Assembly: GCF_009695745.1 (NCBI RefSeq)
Contig: NZ_VUNH01000004.1
Coordinates: forward strand, 62,001 to 126,000
Source: Pyramidobacter porci
GTDB taxonomy: Bacteria; Synergistota; Synergistia; Synergistales; Dethiosulfovibrionaceae
Direction of reading: 5' to 3'
DNA: 64,000 nt
Both the position numbers and the translations under genes were made by a program. The notes beneath the pieces are model-generated. The model made no database searches. It was not told the DNA's origin and was given only the letters and a program-made list of their open reading frames with translations. This document shows positions 1 through 7,831 of the stretch, piece by piece; position 1 is the stretch's first letter; each line of letters starts with the position of its first letter.

Positions 1-234
1 TGCACCATCACCGCCGCCAACACTCCCGGCACGATCGTCAACGAGATCGTCTGCGGCCGCGGCAAGCGCCCCGACAACCACGCCGCGCACATCCGCATCG
101 GCCATCCCTGGGGCATCATGGACGCCTACGCCGATCTGAAAGACAACCCCGACGGCACTCATACCGTGCTGAGCGGCAATCTCGACCGCACGGCGCGCCG
201 CATCATGGAAGGCTGGGTCTACGTCCGCGACTGA
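1..234 (+). CDS. PrpF-family isomerase, C-terminal 77 residues
   Basis: The open frame runs from the first base of the window to a TGA at 232-234, so only the C-terminal end is present. The visible protein contains TAANTPGTIVNEIV, RIGHPWGIM and RTARRIMEGWVYV. These match the end of the PrpF family (2-methylaconitate / 3-methylitaconate isomerases), where this part closes the second diaminopimelate-epimerase-like domain. Such enzymes move a double bond in methylated tricarboxylates or dicarboxylates. It lies on the same strand as citDEF downstream, but a perfect terminator hairpin separates it from them. The substrate cannot be deduced from a C-terminal fragment. Confidence 0.75.
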   Translation, partial: CTITAANTPGTIVNEIVCGRGKRPDNHAAHIRIGHPWGIMDAYADLKDNPDGTHTVLSGNLDRTARRIMEGWVYVRD

Positions 235-241
235 AGAGTTT

Positions 242-274
242 TTCGGCACGAAGTTCTCTTCGTGCCGAATTTTA
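242..274 (+). terminator. Rho-independent terminator after the PrpF-family gene
   Basis: A perfect 12-bp stem (242-253 with 258-269, TTCGGCACGAAG/CTTCGTGCCGAA) with a 4-base loop is followed by TTTTA. It starts 8 bases after the stop codon. Confidence 0.85.
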
Positions 275-343
275 TATGAGCAAAGACGACGCCGCTCCTT
301 TTATAACAGGATCGTTTACTTCGCCGGGAAAGGGGACTAGAAT

Positions 344-922
344 ATGAACGCTGTGATCGCCGCCATGCTTGAACGGCGCAGTATCCGCTCCTATCAGGAA
401 CGCCAGATCGCGCCGGAGGAGCTGAGGCAGATTCTCGAAGCGGCGCTTTACGCGCCCACGGGCAAGAATTCGCAGAACACGCGCTTTTTCGTCATCCAGA
501 AACCGGAGACGCTGGCGGCGCTCAACCAGGTTATTCAGCGGCAGCTGGCGGCGCGGCAGCCGGTCGACGGCAGCGTGATGAAGTCGGCCGTCCTGCGGGC
601 GCGAACGCCCGGCTATCATTTTATCCACCGCGCCCCCACGCTGATCAGCGCCGTGGCCCCGCAAAGGGGTGAAAACAGCATGGCCGAATGCGCCGCGGCC
701 GCCGAAAACATGCTCCTGGCCGCTTCGGCGCTGGGACTGGCAGGCTGCTGGAGCAATCAGCCGCACTGGCTCACGGGCGCGCCCGAAGTGCGCGCCTTTT
801 TCGAGGCGCTGGGGCTCCGCGACGAGGAGGACATTTTCGCCAGCGTCTCCGTCGGCTACCCGGCCGTGAAAGTTCCGGCGCCGCTGCCCCGCAAAGAAGG
901 GCGAGTCGTCTGCGATCTGTAA
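344..922 (+). CDS. Nitroreductase family FMN-dependent oxidoreductase
   Basis: A 192-residue protein of the usual size for a single-domain nitroreductase. The N-terminal ERRSIRSYQ and the segment LYAPTGKNSQNTRFFV are the family FMN-phosphate and flavin-binding signatures. AAAENMLLAASALGLAGCW is the conserved central helix that precedes the second flavin contact. The family uses NAD(P)H to reduce nitroaromatics, quinones or other electron-poor compounds in the cytoplasm; the substrate here is unknown. A purine-rich GGGAAAGGGG precedes the ATG. The gene lies 53 bases upstream of citD on the same strand with no terminator between them, so it may be cotranscribed with the lyase. Confidence 0.85.
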   Translation: MNAVIAAMLERRSIRSYQERQIAPEELRQILEAALYAPTGKNSQNTRFFVIQKPETLAALNQVIQRQLAARQPVDGSVMKSAVLRARTPGYHFIHRAPTLISAVAPQRGENSMAECAAAAENMLLAASALGLAGCWSNQPHWLTGAPEVRAFFEALGLRDEEDIFASVSVGYPAVKVPAPLPRKEGRVVCDL

Positions 923-975
923 CGGATGGGCGTCGTTTTTCGAAGCAGAACCGATTTCCCAAGGAGGGCAACAGC

Positions 976-1242
976 ATGAAAACTGCAAGCGCGGGCACGT
1001 TGGAATCCATGGACTGTCTGGTCACGGTCAGCGAAGGCGGCCGCGGTTCCGGCCTCGCCGTCGAACTTGAAGGGAGCGGCGTCAGCCGCTTCCGCTCCGC
1101 CATGGAAAAGACCGTCAGGGACACGCTCGAAACGCTGGGCGCCAACGACCTGACGGTGAACGTGAACGACCGCGGCGCGCTCGACGTGGTGCTGGAAGCG
1201 CGCGTCGAGACGGCCGTGAAGCGCCTGAGAGGTGAGAGATAA
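976..1242 (+). CDS. citD: Citrate/citramalate lyase acyl carrier protein (gamma subunit)
   Basis: An 88-residue acyl carrier subunit. The motif AGTLESMD near the N-terminus contains Ser11, which aligns with the serine of Klebsiella CitD that carries the phosphoribosyl-dephospho-CoA prosthetic group. NDRGALDVVLEARV is the family C-terminal signature. The ATG at 976 is chosen because AAGGAGG stands 8 bases before it and the protein then has the normal length; the reading frame is open further upstream. The stop overlaps the citE start (TAATG), indicating translational coupling. The genes that make and attach the prosthetic group (citC, citX, citG) are not in the window. Confidence 0.9.
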   Translation: MKTASAGTLESMDCLVTVSEGGRGSGLAVELEGSGVSRFRSAMEKTVRDTLETLGANDLTVNVNDRGALDVVLEARVETAVKRLRGER

Positions 1243-2114
1243 TGCGCCGCACGATGCTCTATCTGCCCGGCAACAATCCCAATATGCTGGTGCGCGGTCA
1301 TCTCTTCGGCTCCGACGGCATCGTCATGGACATGGAGGACGCCGTGGCGCTCTCTGAAAAGGACGCGGCCCGCATCATGATTTCCAAATTTCTCCAGCGC
1401 GGCGACTTCGGCAGCGTGGAAGTGACGGTGCGCATCAACGGCGCCGACACGGAGTTCTGGAAGAAAGACCTCGAGGCCGTCGTTCCCTGCAAACGCCTCG
1501 ACGGCGTCCGCCTGCCCAAGGCCGACAGCCCGCAGGTCATCAGGGACGTGGACGAAGAGCTGAGCCGCCTCGAGGACAAATACGGCATCGCGCAGGGGCA
1601 CATCAAGCTGTTCTGCATCCTCGAAACGGCTTACGGGATCTGGCATGCCTACGACGTCGCCACGGCTTCCAGGCGCGTGACCGCCATCCTGCCCGGCGGC
1701 GAAGATCTGGTCGCCGATCTGAAGACGAGCCGCACGCCCGAAGGCACCGAGCTGGAGTGGTCGCGCCGCATGATCGTCATCGCCGCCCGCGCCGCCGGCG
1801 TGGACGCCATCGACCTGATGTTTCCCCGCGTCACCGACGGCGAAGGTCTGCGCCGCGACGCCCAGTTTTCCAAGGATCTGGGCTTCGACGGCAAGAGCGT
1901 CATCCATCCCAACCAGATCCCCGTCATCCACGAGATCTTCACGCCCTCGGAAAAGGAGATCGAGAAGGCGCAGCGCATCATCGCCGCGGCCGAGGACGCC
2001 CGCGCGCGCGGCCTCGGCACGGTGTCCGTTGACGGGCGGATGGTCGACGTTCCCGTGGTCAAGCGCGCCCGTTACATTCTCGTCAAGGCCGGCCTGGAAA
2101 AGGAGGACGAATAG
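1242..2114 (+). CDS. citE: Citrate/citramalate lyase beta subunit (citryl-CoA lyase type)
   Basis: A 290-residue TIM-barrel lyase of the HpcH/HpaI-CitE family. MRRTMLYLPGNNPNML is the typical N-terminus. MDMEDAVALSEKD holds an acidic metal-binding position, and ILPGGEDLVADL and GFDGKSVIHPNQI are conserved CitE segments. In the complex it cleaves the acyl-thioester bound to CitD into acetyl-CitD and an oxoacid: oxaloacetate from citrate, pyruvate from citramalate. The gene sits between citD (1-base overlap) and citF (2-base gap). The sequence alone does not separate citrate lyase from citramalate lyase, which share this architecture. Confidence 0.9.
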   Translation: MRRTMLYLPGNNPNMLVRGHLFGSDGIVMDMEDAVALSEKDAARIMISKFLQRGDFGSVEVTVRINGADTEFWKKDLEAVVPCKRLDGVRLPKADSPQVIRDVDEELSRLEDKYGIAQGHIKLFCILETAYGIWHAYDVATASRRVTAILPGGEDLVADLKTSRTPEGTELEWSRRMIVIAARAAGVDAIDLMFPRVTDGEGLRRDAQFSKDLGFDGKSVIHPNQIPVIHEIFTPSEKEIEKAQRIIAAAEDARARGLGTVSVDGRMVDVPVVKRARYILVKAGLEKEDE

Positions 2115-2116
2115 CC

Positions 2117-3667
2117 ATGCCTCTCAACGCACTGGGACGGGACATCCCCGCCTTTATCGAAGGATACGGAAAAGTCAAACCCTATCGCGGCGCTTTCGTC
2201 CTTCAGCCGTCGGGCAATGTCGTCGGCCCGCGTCTGCGCGTCACCAACGCCGACCGCACCGACAAGGTGCTGCCCGGTCTCAAAGCCGCCATCGCCGCGT
2301 CCGGCCTGAAAAGCGGCATGACCATCTCCTTCCACCATCATCTGCGCGACGGCGACTCCGTGGTCAATCAGGTGATCGACGCCTGCGCGGAAATGGGCAT
2401 CCGCGACCTGACCATCTTTCCCACGGCGCTTTTCGGCGTGCACAGGCATCTGATCGACCATATCACATCAGGCGTCATCGCCCACATCTGGGGATCCGTC
2501 AACGGCCCCATCGGCCAGCTCATCTCCGCGGGCGGACTCGGGGCGCCCGCAGTGCTGCGCAGCCACGGCGGCCGCCCGCGCGCCATCATGTGCGGCGACG
2601 TGCATATCGACGTGGCTTTCATGGCCGCGCCGTCGTGCGACCGTTACGGCAACATGAACGGCGTGCAGGGCCCCTCGGCCTGCGGGTCCTTGGGCTACGC
2701 CTTCACCGACTGTCAGTACGCCGACTGCGTCGTCGCCGTCACCGACAACCTCGTGCCCTATCCCAACGCGCCGATCTCGATCAACCAGACCTGCGCCGAC
2801 TTCGTCGTCGCGGTCCCCAGCATCGGCGATCCCGCGGGCATCGTCTCCGGCACCACCAAGGTGACGAGAGATCCGCTGCGGCTGCTCATCGCCCGCTACG
2901 CTTCCAGACTGATCGAAGCGAGCCCGTACTTCCAATCCGGGATTTCTTTCCAGACCGGCGCCGGCGGCATCGCCCTCGCCGTGACGGCGTTCATGAAGGA
3001 GGCCATGCTCAGAAAAGGCATCAAGGGCAGTTTCGGCCTGGGCGGCATCACAAGCTATTTCGTCGATCTGCTTCGCGAGGGGCTGGTCGACAAGCTGCTC
3101 GACGTGCAGTCCTTCGACCTCGGCGCGGTCAAATCCATCGCCGAGGATCCGCGGCACGTGGAAATTTCCGCCGACATGTACGCCAATCCATGGAACCGGG
3201 GGGCCGCGGTCAACATGCTCGACGTGGTCATTCTCGGCGCCACGGAAGTGGACCGCGACTTCAACGTCAACGTCAACACGGAAGCCGACGGCGCGCTGCT
3301 GCACGGCATCGGCGGCCATCAGGACACGGCGGCCGGCGCCAAGCTGACGATCATCGCCCAGCCGCTGCTGCGCGGCCGCATCCCCTGCGTCACCGACACA
3401 GTCTACTCGGTGACGACGCCCGGCGAATGCGTCGACGCCGTCGTCACGGAATACGGCATCACCGTCAATCCTCGCCGCGCCGACCTGGTCGAGGCGTGCC
3501 GGGGGATCCGGGACGCGCCGGTAATCTCCATGGACGAATTGGCCGACAAGGCCAGGCGGATGTCCGGCCCCATGGATCCCGTCGAGACCACCGACCGGAT
3601 CGTCGGCGTCATCGAATGGCGCGACGGCACGGTCATCGACGTGGTGCGTCAGCTGAAGAAAAAATAA
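2117..3667 (+). CDS. citF: Citrate/citramalate lyase alpha subunit (CoA-transferase)
   Basis: A 516-residue alpha subunit of normal length for CitF, which transfers the acyl-carrier thioester from acetate to the incoming tri- or dicarboxylate. Recognisable segments are MTISFHHHLRDGD, GGLGAPAVLRSHGGRPRA, TDCQYADCVVAVTDNLVPYP and GIGGHQDTAAGAKLTII. The gene starts 2 bases after citE ends, and a strong terminator follows 18 bases after the stop. So the transcript ends with citF and carries no accessory maturation genes. Its neighbour upstream (a PrpF-type isomerase) hints at methylated C5/C6 acid metabolism, which is inference. Confidence 0.9.
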   Translation: MPLNALGRDIPAFIEGYGKVKPYRGAFVLQPSGNVVGPRLRVTNADRTDKVLPGLKAAIAASGLKSGMTISFHHHLRDGDSVVNQVIDACAEMGIRDLTIFPTALFGVHRHLIDHITSGVIAHIWGSVNGPIGQLISAGGLGAPAVLRSHGGRPRAIMCGDVHIDVAFMAAPSCDRYGNMNGVQGPSACGSLGYAFTDCQYADCVVAVTDNLVPYPNAPISINQTCADFVVAVPSIGDPAGIVSGTTKVTRDPLRLLIARYASRLIEASPYFQSGISFQTGAGGIALAVTAFMKEAMLRKGIKGSFGLGGITSYFVDLLREGLVDKLLDVQSFDLGAVKSIAEDPRHVEISADMYANPWNRGAAVNMLDVVILGATEVDRDFNVNVNTEADGALLHGIGGHQDTAAGAKLTIIAQPLLRGRIPCVTDTVYSVTTPGECVDAVVTEYGITVNPRRADLVEACRGIRDAPVISMDELADKARRMSGPMDPVETTDRIVGVIEWRDGTVIDVVRQLKKK

Positions 3668-3684
3668 AATCGCATACAAAAAAT

Positions 3685-3721
3685 GGAGGCGGTCGAGTTT
3701 CTCGGCCGACTCCGCTTTTTG
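3685..3721 (+). terminator. Terminator of the citDEF operon
   Basis: A GC-rich hairpin (3685-3713; inner stem CGGTCGAG/CTCGGCCG with one G-T pair, outer GGAG/CTCC) followed by GCTTTTTG. It lies just after the citF stop. Confidence 0.8.
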
Positions 3722-3812
3722 TCTGGGCACGACGTTTTTCCGCCGGCGCGATTTTTGCTCGCGTCGTTGCGCTGCGGCATTTCAGCGTTCTTGAAAAGTA
3801 TCTTCGCCCTGA

Positions 3813-3840
3813 TTGACAAAGCTTTGCTATAAGGTATAAT
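3813..3840 (+). promoter_or_regulatory. Sigma-70 promoter of the nhaC operon
   Basis: TTGACA at 3813-3818 and TATAAT at 3835-3840, both consensus, with a 16-bp spacer. They sit in a locally AT-rich stretch 115 bases upstream of the nhaC start. A 7-bp hairpin (3905-3921, GGGAACC/GGTTCCC) lies in the predicted leader. Confidence 0.8.
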
Positions 3841-3955
3841 TCTATTGTCATAAGCTTTTCATTGTATACAAATTGAAACTTATTCGGCAACAAAAGGATG
3901 TTTAGGGAACCGCCGGTTCCCTTGGCATAAAACACTCGATCGGGAGGGATTTTCC

Positions 3956-5437
3956 ATGTCCAGCGCGGAGAAGAAAGTGCGAGAGAAAAGAAAACCGACC
4001 ACGTTCGAAGCGGTTTCGACCGTCGTGTTCCTGCTGCTGACGTTCGGCGCCGGCGCTTTGTGGGGGCTGAACTACGTGCCGCTGATGGTCGTGGTCGCCG
4101 CCTATTCGGCGCTGATCAGCTGGCGGTGCGGCTACACCTGGGACGAGATGGAATCGGCCGTGGGCAAGCGCATCGGCCGTTCGGTCCCGGTGATCATGAT
4201 TCTGCTGGCGATCGGCTTCATGCTGGGCGGGCTGATGTTTTCCGGCACGCTGCCGATGCTGATCTATTACGGGCTGCAGGTGGTGTCGCCGCGCTGGATT
4301 GCGCTCTGCGCCTTTTTGCTCTGCTGCGTGTTCTCGACCGTGACCGGCACCTCGAACGGTTCGGCGTCCACGGCGGGGCTCGCGATGATGGGGCTGGCCA
4401 TGGCGATGCCGGACGTGAATCTGGGGCTGGTGGCGGGAGCCTGCTACGCCGGTTCGCAGTTCGGCGACAAGCTGTCGCCCCTTTCCGACACGACGGTCCT
4501 GGCCTCGCTGACGACTGACAACGACATTTTCGATCACATCATCAACATGTCCAAAACGGTCGTTCCCGCGGCGCTGATCGCCATCGGCATTTACGTTTAC
4601 ATCGGCATGAACTCCCCCGAGACTCCCGCGGTGGTCAGCAAGGATTCGGCGGCGCTGCTCGCGTCGCTGAGCGCCATGTTCAAGTTCCACTGGGTGCTGC
4701 TGATCCCGGTCGCGTTCCTGCTTTGGGGCTCGTTCACAAAGAAACCCACCACGCTGGTGCTCTTCGGCGCCGGTTTCATCGCCGTCGTCATCGGCGTGCT
4801 CTACCAGGGGTTCTCCGCCAAGGACGCCATCAACGTGCTGTACGGCGGCTTCAACTCCAAAATGGTGCTGGCGGCGCACCCCGACTTCGACGTCGCAACC
4901 ATGAGCAAGGCGGCCAAAACGCTGCTCGAGCGCGGCGGCATCGCCGACATGAACAAGACCTTCGTCGCCACCTGGCTGTGCTTCTACTTCGCGGCCATCG
5001 CCGAGCAGTGCGGCTGTCTCGACGTGCTGCTGGACTCGCTGATGGGCTTCGTCAAGAGCACGGGCAGCCTGATCCTCACCACGGGAATCTCGATGGTGGT
5101 GCTGACGGCCGTCGGCGGTTCTTCCACGGTCTCGCTGCTGATCGGCGGCAGCATGTTCAAATCGAAATACGAAGAGATGGGCGTCAACACGCTGAACCTG
5201 TCCCGCACGCTGGAAGACTTCGGCACGGGCACTTCGGGGTTCTTCCCCTGGACTTCGTCGGGGATTCTTTACGCCAGCGTGCTCTTCTCGTCAAGCACGA
5301 CGTTCCTGCGCTACTCCTTCTTCAGCTGGATCGTCTGGCTCCTCGCCATTTTCTACGGTTTCACCGGCCTGTGCCTGCGCACTTCCCCCACCCGCAAGCA
5401 GCTTGAAAAAGCCGCCCGGCGCGCCGCCGCGCAGTAA
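3956..5437 (+). CDS. nhaC: NhaC-family Na+/H+ antiporter
   Basis: A 493-residue multi-pass inner-membrane protein. The stretch YAGSQFGDKLSPLSDTT (about residues 162-178) is the hallmark of NhaC antiporters, and a glycine/serine-rich GTSNGSASTAG precedes it. About ten to twelve hydrophobic helices alternate with short loops. The family exchanges sodium for protons, or in some members couples malate/lactate exchange. The ATG at 3956 follows GGGAGGG. A consensus promoter lies upstream, and a PHP-phosphatase gene begins 12 bases after the stop, so this is the first gene of a three-gene operon. The link between antiporter and the two enzymes is not obvious; the pair may import or export the enzyme substrate. 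Confidence 0.85.
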   Translation: MSSAEKKVREKRKPTTFEAVSTVVFLLLTFGAGALWGLNYVPLMVVVAAYSALISWRCGYTWDEMESAVGKRIGRSVPVIMILLAIGFMLGGLMFSGTLPMLIYYGLQVVSPRWIALCAFLLCCVFSTVTGTSNGSASTAGLAMMGLAMAMPDVNLGLVAGACYAGSQFGDKLSPLSDTTVLASLTTDNDIFDHIINMSKTVVPAALIAIGIYVYIGMNSPETPAVVSKDSAALLASLSAMFKFHWVLLIPVAFLLWGSFTKKPTTLVLFGAGFIAVVIGVLYQGFSAKDAINVLYGGFNSKMVLAAHPDFDVATMSKAAKTLLERGGIADMNKTFVATWLCFYFAAIAEQCGCLDVLLDSLMGFVKSTGSLILTTGISMVVLTAVGGSSTVSLLIGGSMFKSKYEEMGVNTLNLSRTLEDFGTGTSGFFPWTSSGILYASVLFSSSTTFLRYSFFSWIVWLLAIFYGFTGLCLRTSPTRKQLEKAARRAAAQ

Positions 5438-5449
5438 AGGCGCGTGAAA

Positions 5450-6262
5450 ATGTACTGCGACGTTCACATTCACACGGAAGCTTCGAGCGATTCAAAGACG
5501 ACGATCGAAGACCAGCTCGACCGCGCCGTCAAACTGGGGATGAAGTACGTCTGCATCACCGACCACCAGGATTACGACTATCCTCAATGGCACAGCATCT
5601 ACCAGCTGAACGAAAACGGCGACGTGGGCGCCTACGTCGAAAAACTGCTGGAAACGCGCGAGGCCTACCAAGGGCGCATCGAGATGCTCCTGGGCATCGA
5701 GTTCGGCCTGCAGCCCCACCTGGCGGAAAAACACAACAAAGTCTACGCCGGTTATCCGTTCGACATGGTGATCGGCTCGACGCACATTTTCGAGGGGCGC
5801 GACACGGAGGACCAGACGCTTTACGAGGGGCGCAGCAAGGAGGCTTCGATCCGCGCCTACTTCGAAACCGAGCTGGAAAACCTGTCCGTCACCGACGGCT
5901 ACGACACCGTTGGTCATCTGGATTACGTGCTGCGCGACATTCCCGGCAAAAACGAGGGCTTCGCTTACGCGCAGTACGCCGACCTGATCGACGCCATGCT
6001 GCTCACGGCGATCAAAAAGAACAAAGCCGTCGAGCTGAACACCAAATCGCTCGTCGTGGGCATGCGCGACTCCAGCCCCGGACGCGAGGTGTTCAAGCGC
6101 TACCGCGAGCTGGGCGGCGAGCTGGTCACGCTCGGTTCCGACGCGCACTTCCCGGAGCGGATCGGCGCGTGCTTCGACATCGCCGGCGACATTCTCAAGG
6201 ACGCGGGCTTCAAATATTACTGCGTGTTCAAGAATCACCAGCCCGAATTCCTGCCGCTGTGA
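5450..6262 (+). CDS. PHP-domain phosphoesterase, histidinol-phosphatase (HisJ/HisK) type
   Basis: A 270-residue PHP (polymerase and histidinol phosphatase) protein. Metal ligands are visible in DVHIHTEASSDS, ITDHQDYDYPQ, GSTHIF, TVGHLDYV and GSDAHFPERIG, spaced as in the HisK-type histidinol-phosphatase family. YEGRSKEASIRAYFE also matches that family. The ATG at 5450 is preferred over a GTG at 5444 because the AAAGG at 5436-5440 has better spacing to it. It is followed 13 bases later by an aminotransferase. In histidine synthesis an aminotransferase (HisC) and this phosphatase act in successive steps, so the pair could be a HisC/HolPase-like module. No other his gene is near. Confidence 0.75.
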   Translation: MYCDVHIHTEASSDSKTTIEDQLDRAVKLGMKYVCITDHQDYDYPQWHSIYQLNENGDVGAYVEKLLETREAYQGRIEMLLGIEFGLQPHLAEKHNKVYAGYPFDMVIGSTHIFEGRDTEDQTLYEGRSKEASIRAYFETELENLSVTDGYDTVGHLDYVLRDIPGKNEGFAYAQYADLIDAMLLTAIKKNKAVELNTKSLVVGMRDSSPGREVFKRYRELGGELVTLGSDAHFPERIGACFDIAGDILKDAGFKYYCVFKNHQPEFLPL

Positions 6263-6275
6263 CGGAGGAATCTCC

Positions 6276-7403
6276 ATGGACATCAAGCCGTTTAAAGTCG
6301 AAGAGTGGATCAACGCTCACGAACAGACCGCCAAATACAACATCTCCAGTACCGGCGTGGTCAATCTCACGCTGGAGGGCCTGTTGGAACTGACGGGAAC
6401 CGATCGGGAAGCGTTTCTCGAGGAGCTCTGCTCGCGCCGCCTGTCCTACGGCCACATCGGCGGTTCGCCGGAACTGCTGCAGGGCGTCTGCGGCCTGTAC
6501 CGCACGCTGAAGCCCGCGGACGTGGTCCCCACGCACGGCGCCGCGGGCGCGAACCACCACGTCTTCTACACGCTCATCGAACCGGGCGACCGCGTGGTCA
6601 GCATCGTGCCGACCTATCAGCAGCTCTATTCGATCCCCGAAGGCTATGGCGCCGACGTAAAGTGGCTCAAGCTCCGCAAGGAAGACGGCTTCCAGCCCGA
6701 TCTCGACGAGCTGGAACGTCTGGCCGCCTCCGGGACGAAAATGATCTGCATCATCAACCCCAACAATCCCTGCGGCTCCGTCATCTCCAACGAAGCGCTG
6801 CGCCGCGTCGTCGGCATTGCCCGCGCCGCGGGGGCCTGGCTGCTCTGCGACGAATCCTACCGGCACCTGACGCAGAACGGCGAATGGATCGACTCGGCGG
6901 CCGACCTGTACGAAAAGGGCATTTCCACCAGCAGCACCTCGAAAGTGTTCTCCATGCCGGGGCTGCGCATGGGCTGGATCGCCTGCCGCGACCGCGATTT
7001 CGTCGTCTCCTGCCTGTCGCACCGCGACTACAACCTCGTCAGCTGCGGCAACCTCGACGATACCATCGCCGCGCTGGCGCTGAAACACGCCGGCACGCTG
7101 ATCGAACGCGGACAGCGCGTGATCCGCGACAATCTGCAGATCGTCGAGGGCTGGGTGCAAAGCGAGCCGCACATCTCCTGGGTGAAGCCGCAGGGCGGCT
7201 CGATCACGCTGCTCTACTACGATTTCGACATGAACTCGTACGACTTCTGCCAGCAACTCTTCGACCGGACCGGCGTGTTCGTGTCGCCCGGCGACTGCTT
7301 CGAAATGCCCGGCTGCTTCCGCCTCGGCTACGCCGGCAACACCGCCGAGTACCTCAAAGCCGCCCTGGACGGCATCAGCCAGTTCATGAAGACGCTGGAA
7401 TAG
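6276..7403 (+). CDS. PLP-dependent class I/II aminotransferase
   Basis: A 375-residue fold-type I aminotransferase. NPNNPCG (161-167) is the PLP-contact loop, DESY (192-195) holds the aspartate that pairs with the pyridine nitrogen, SSTSKVFSMPGLRMGW carries Lys223 as the Schiff-base lysine, and CFRLGYAG near the C-terminus contains the substrate-carboxylate arginine. It is the last gene of the nhaC-PHP-aminotransferase group, with GGAGG before its ATG. The substrate is unknown; a HisC-like role fits the neighbouring PHP phosphatase but is inference. The IS3 element starts 51 bases after its stop and does not cut it. Confidence 0.8.
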   Translation: MDIKPFKVEEWINAHEQTAKYNISSTGVVNLTLEGLLELTGTDREAFLEELCSRRLSYGHIGGSPELLQGVCGLYRTLKPADVVPTHGAAGANHHVFYTLIEPGDRVVSIVPTYQQLYSIPEGYGADVKWLKLRKEDGFQPDLDELERLAASGTKMICIINPNNPCGSVISNEALRRVVGIARAAGAWLLCDESYRHLTQNGEWIDSAADLYEKGISTSSTSKVFSMPGLRMGWIACRDRDFVVSCLSHRDYNLVSCGNLDDTIAALALKHAGTLIERGQRVIRDNLQIVEGWVQSEPHISWVKPQGGSITLLYYDFDMNSYDFCQQLFDRTGVFVSPGDCFEMPGCFRLGYAGNTAEYLKAALDGISQFMKTLE

Positions 7404-7483
7404 AGTAAGACAGCTCCATAAAAAAATTCCCCTGAAAACGGATTCATCCTGGACTGTACCCCGTTTAAAGGCCAGAGAATAAA

Positions 7484-7525
7484 AAGACCTCCTGTTGTAG
7501 AATGAACTCAACAACAGGAGGTCTT
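7484..7525 (+). promoter_or_regulatory. Hairpin sequestering the orfA ribosome-binding site
   Basis: A perfect 15-bp inverted repeat (7484-7498 with 7511-7525, AAGACCTCCTGTTGT and its complement) with a 12-base loop. The right arm contains AGGAGG (7516-7521), the Shine-Dalgarno site of the orfA ATG at 7529. A transcript entering from outside the element would fold and hide the site. Confidence 0.7.
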
Positions 7526-7528
7526 GCT

Positions 7529-7831
7529 ATGGCAAGGAATTACACCCAAGTAGAACATTTATCAGCCGAAATTTTTCGTCGCAAAAGTTCCGGAGAGACG
7601 AACAGGCAAATAGCAGAATCCTATCACCTTTCGCTGCAGCAGCTGAAAGGGCTGATCAAACGTCAGAACCGAAAGGGCCGGCTGATTGAACAAGGTTACA
7701 TCCTGCGCAGGAAGGGCAGACCTTTGCGAAAGGATGCCGATGAATTGACCGCTCTTAGAAACGAGTGTATCGAATTACGTATGCGTACCGAGGTACTGCG
7801 AAATTTTCTATCCGAAGCTGGAAGGCGGTGA
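7529..7831 (+). CDS. IS3-family transposase OrfA (helix-turn-helix)
   Basis: A 100-residue OrfA protein. ETNRQIAESYHLSLQQLKGLIKRQ forms the DNA-binding helix-turn-helix, and ELTALRNECIELRMRTEVLRNF is the leucine-zipper region used for multimerisation. The ATG at 7529 is chosen because AGGAGG lies 7 bases upstream; an in-frame ATG at 7502 lies in the hairpin loop and has no such site. Near its end the heptamer A-AAT-TTT (7801-7807) stands in the correct phase for a -1 ribosomal frameshift into orfB. Confidence 0.85.
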   Translation: MARNYTQVEHLSAEIFRRKSSGETNRQIAESYHLSLQQLKGLIKRQNRKGRLIEQGYILRRKGRPLRKDADELTALRNECIELRMRTEVLRNFLSEAGRR

